A stretch of 7,505 nt of DNA from NCBI GenBank assembly GCA_004524515.1, contig SDNV01000132.1:1-7505 (forward strand), written 5' to 3'. A program made the translations under genes and the position numbers. This document shows, piece by piece, positions 6,388 through 7,505 of the stretch; position 1 is the stretch's first letter; each line of letters opens with the position of its first letter. The notes beneath the pieces were generated by a model. That model was given only the letters and a program-made list of their open reading frames with translations. It did not search any database and was not told the origin of the DNA. Source of the DNA: Promethearchaeota archaeon (GTDB lineage Archaea; Asgardarchaeota; Lokiarchaeia; Sigynarchaeales; SOKP01).

Positions 6388-6909
6388 TTAGACTTCTTCA
6401 AAAATGTTTTCTAGTTTTTTTCTAATAATCGGATTTGATTCTAGTTCTATGTGTTTTTTTAGCTTGTTATATACTTTAGAATCATCTATGTGCTTATTAA
6501 TTAATAGATTAATTATAGACCATCTTACAGAATCATCAGGGTCTTGTAATAGAGGTAATAAGAAGTTGAGGTATTTTAAACTGTCCATCTTCCCAATCTC
6601 CATGACTGCTCTAGCTCTTACTAAAAAATCTGGATTATATAACTGAAATACTAAGGGAATTTCTATTTTATCCGTTTTTATATAATTCAATAATACTTTA
6701 AACATACTCTTTTTAAATTGATGCTGCTCATCTAAATGTTTTATAACATTTTCTATTTCCGATTCTGCTCGTTTATTTATTTTTATTAAACTTTCAAATG
6801 AGAGAAAAAATTCCTCAGATACCTCTTTTTGCAAATTATTGACTAATTTTTTGATGGTCTTATCATCGATCTGTGAAATTTTTATATAATGCCAGTTTTC
6901 TTCTTCCAC
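6388..6909 (-). CDS. HEAT-repeat protein
   Basis: This 173-residue protein starts at GTG (6909-6907); an in-frame stop lies two codons upstream and no Met occurs for many residues, which fixes this start. The C-terminal half holds HEAT-type helical repeats at roughly residues 84-108, 117-139 and 147-172. The clearest is the second, LPLLQDPDDSVRWSIINLL, with the typical D-x-x-x-x-V-R turn; the first has NPDFLVRARAVMEIG and the third NPIIRKKLENI. The N-terminal half (1-80) is helical and charged and may hold degenerate repeats. HEAT repeats form superhelical surfaces for protein binding, so an adaptor role is likely, but no partner can be named. A possible Shine-Dalgarno GGGGAT is complementary to 6919-6924. 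The gene is convergent with the 73-aa gene and divergent from the synthetase gene at 7355. Confidence 0.85.
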   Translation of the reverse strand: MEEENWHYIKISQIDDKTIKKLVNNLQKEVSEEFFLSFESLIKINKRAESEIENVIKHLDEQHQFKKSMFKVLLNYIKTDKIEIPLVFQLYNPDFLVRARAVMEIGKMDSLKYLNFLLPLLQDPDDSVRWSIINLLINKHIDDSKVYNKLKKHIELESNPIIRKKLENIFEEV

Positions 6910-6962
6910 GATTTAAATATCCCCTAAATTTTCCACTTAATATCAAAAAAAATTTTTTTATT

Positions 6963-6985
6963 TGACCTTAAATATTAAATGGTCA
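6963..6985. promoter_or_regulatory. Dyad TGACC-N13-GGTCA, possible operator
   Basis: Two 5-bp arms, TGACC and GGTCA, flank a 13-nt A/T-only spacer, 54-76 nt upstream of the GTG start of the HEAT-repeat gene. The layout resembles a site for a dimeric winged-helix or helix-turn-helix regulator. The same pentamer recurs at 7262 and 7270. Confidence 0.3.
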
Positions 6986-7261
6986 TTCTTTATTAATTAT
7001 TTTATTATTAAATCAGAAATAATTACTTAAATTATAACTAATCTTTTAAGATATTAATGACAAACTAGAAAATAAATAAGCAGTTAATAAGAAATCAATT
7101 TTCGACAAAAATATTATTAGTGTGGTAGTCTCTTTAAAAAAATGAATATCCAAATCTCAATAGAATTTTTAAACAAAATTTTTAGGAAAGTCGCAATTTT
7201 ATCTTATTCTATTAAAACAGATGAGACTATAGGAAAATCTAAACTAAATATAATGCGATTA

Positions 7262-7277
7262 TGACCTATTGACCTAA
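7262..7277 (+). repeat. Direct repeat TGACCTA, period 8
   Basis: TGACCTAT is followed at once by TGACCTAA, about 78-93 nt before the TTG start of the synthetase gene. It is a G/C-containing repeat in DNA that is otherwise almost all A/T, and it may be a regulator site. Confidence 0.3.
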
Positions 7278-7354
7278 TATCTTAAAAGAATTTTTATTTA
7301 CGAAATAATTATTCTTTTTATGTTTTATTCCATATATAAAAAGGTTATATTTAA

Positions 7355-7505
7355 TTGAATGATTTATTCTCAGAAATTGATGATATTTTCCATTCAAAAT
7401 CTCTGGCAGTGTATGGTGTAAGTAGGAAAGGCGGTTTAGGAAATATTTTATTACAGGGTTTTATTGATCAAAAATTTCCTAAGATATTCATAATTAATCC
7501 TAAAA
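7355..7505 (+). CDS. Acyl/acetyl-CoA synthetase (ADP-forming), CoA-binding domain, 5' end only
   Basis: The window ends after 50 codons. The visible N-terminus (FHSKSLAVYGVSRKGGLGN, then about 20 residues on KIFIINPK) fits the start of the CoA-binding, Rossmann-like domain of ADP-forming acetyl/acyl-CoA synthetases, whose family pattern is F-x-P-K-S-V-A-V-I-G-A-S then G-x-x-G-N then hydrophobic-x-x-x-N-P-K. These enzymes convert acyl-CoA, ADP and phosphate to the acid, CoA and ATP in archaeal fermentation of sugars and amino acids. The start is TTG: a TAA directly precedes it at 7352-7354, and there is no in-frame ATG before the conserved FHSKS. AAAAAGG at 7338-7344 can serve as ribosome-binding site. 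Whether this is a full alpha-beta fusion, the alpha subunit alone, or a short CoA-binding protein cannot be seen. Confidence 0.8.
   Translation, partial: MNDLFSEIDDIFHSKSLAVYGVSRKGGLGNILLQGFIDQKFPKIFIINPK

Larger units (their letters stand above)
6910..7354. other. 445-nt intergenic region between divergent HEAT and synthetase genes
   Basis: No coding region of credible length is present; the longest small frame (7142-7264, 40 codons) has no ribosome-binding site. The stretch must hold the promoters of both divergent genes. It contains an A8T7 tract (6945-6959) likely to bend DNA, a TGACC-N13-GGTCA dyad (6963-6985) and a TGACCTA direct repeat (7262-7277). No tRNA or other structured RNA was recognised. 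Confidence 0.6.

Noticed and set aside
6404..6646. Plus-strand open frame of 80 codons
   Set aside because: It is antisense to the HEAT-repeat gene, whose repeat pattern is clear; composition (Ser/Phe/Leu-rich) is typical of a shadow frame.
7142..7264. Plus-strand 40-codon frame in the intergenic region
   Set aside because: It has no ribosome-binding site and no recognisable motif. One open frame of this length in 445 nt of AT-rich DNA is only mildly unusual.
7333..7341. TATATAAAA as promoter of the synthetase gene
   Set aside because: A transcript start 26 nt from its centre would fall at about 7363, inside the gene after the TTG start. The adjacent AAAAAGG is better read as the ribosome-binding site, and the true promoter is probably further upstream.

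Overview
The window is very AT-rich (about 25-30% GC by eye), uses the standard genetic code (mostly TAA stops), and several genes are preceded by archaeal-type TATA elements rather than bacterial -35/-10 boxes. Together with the start of an ADP-forming acyl-CoA synthetase-type gene at the right edge, this points to an archaeon. My best guess is an AT-rich Asgard lineage such as Lokiarchaeia, but that placement is inference from style, not a marker-gene result.

Left and centre (221-5937): three head-to-tail copies of a two-gene cassette, all on the plus strand. Each copy has a 340-354 aa alpha/beta protein (family A: 221-1243, 2002-3033, 4279-5343) followed after 6-27 nt by a largely helical protein of about 190 aa (family B: 1265-1840, 3061-4104, 5350-5937). 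The middle B copy carries an extra C-terminal region of about 150 residues that the other two lack. The cassettes are separated by 161 and 174 nt spacers with promoter-like and T-rich sequence, so each may be its own transcription unit. I recognise neither family. Invariant sequence blocks in both, together with synonymous divergence between copies, show old duplicates kept under protein-level selection. The constant A-B pairing suggests that the two products work together, probably as a complex. This is the most likely undescribed system in the window.

Right (6165-6909): a 73-aa, highly charged protein with a good Shine-Dalgarno sequence on the plus strand meets, tail to tail with one base between the stops, a 173-aa HEAT-repeat protein on the minus strand.

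Right edge (6910-7505): a 445-nt non-coding stretch with a cluster of TGACC-type motifs in direct and inverted arrangement, then the first 50 codons of a CoA-binding-domain (acetyl/acyl-CoA synthetase, ADP-forming type) gene starting at TTG 7355. No rRNA, tRNA, CRISPR array, insertion sequence or integrase was seen.
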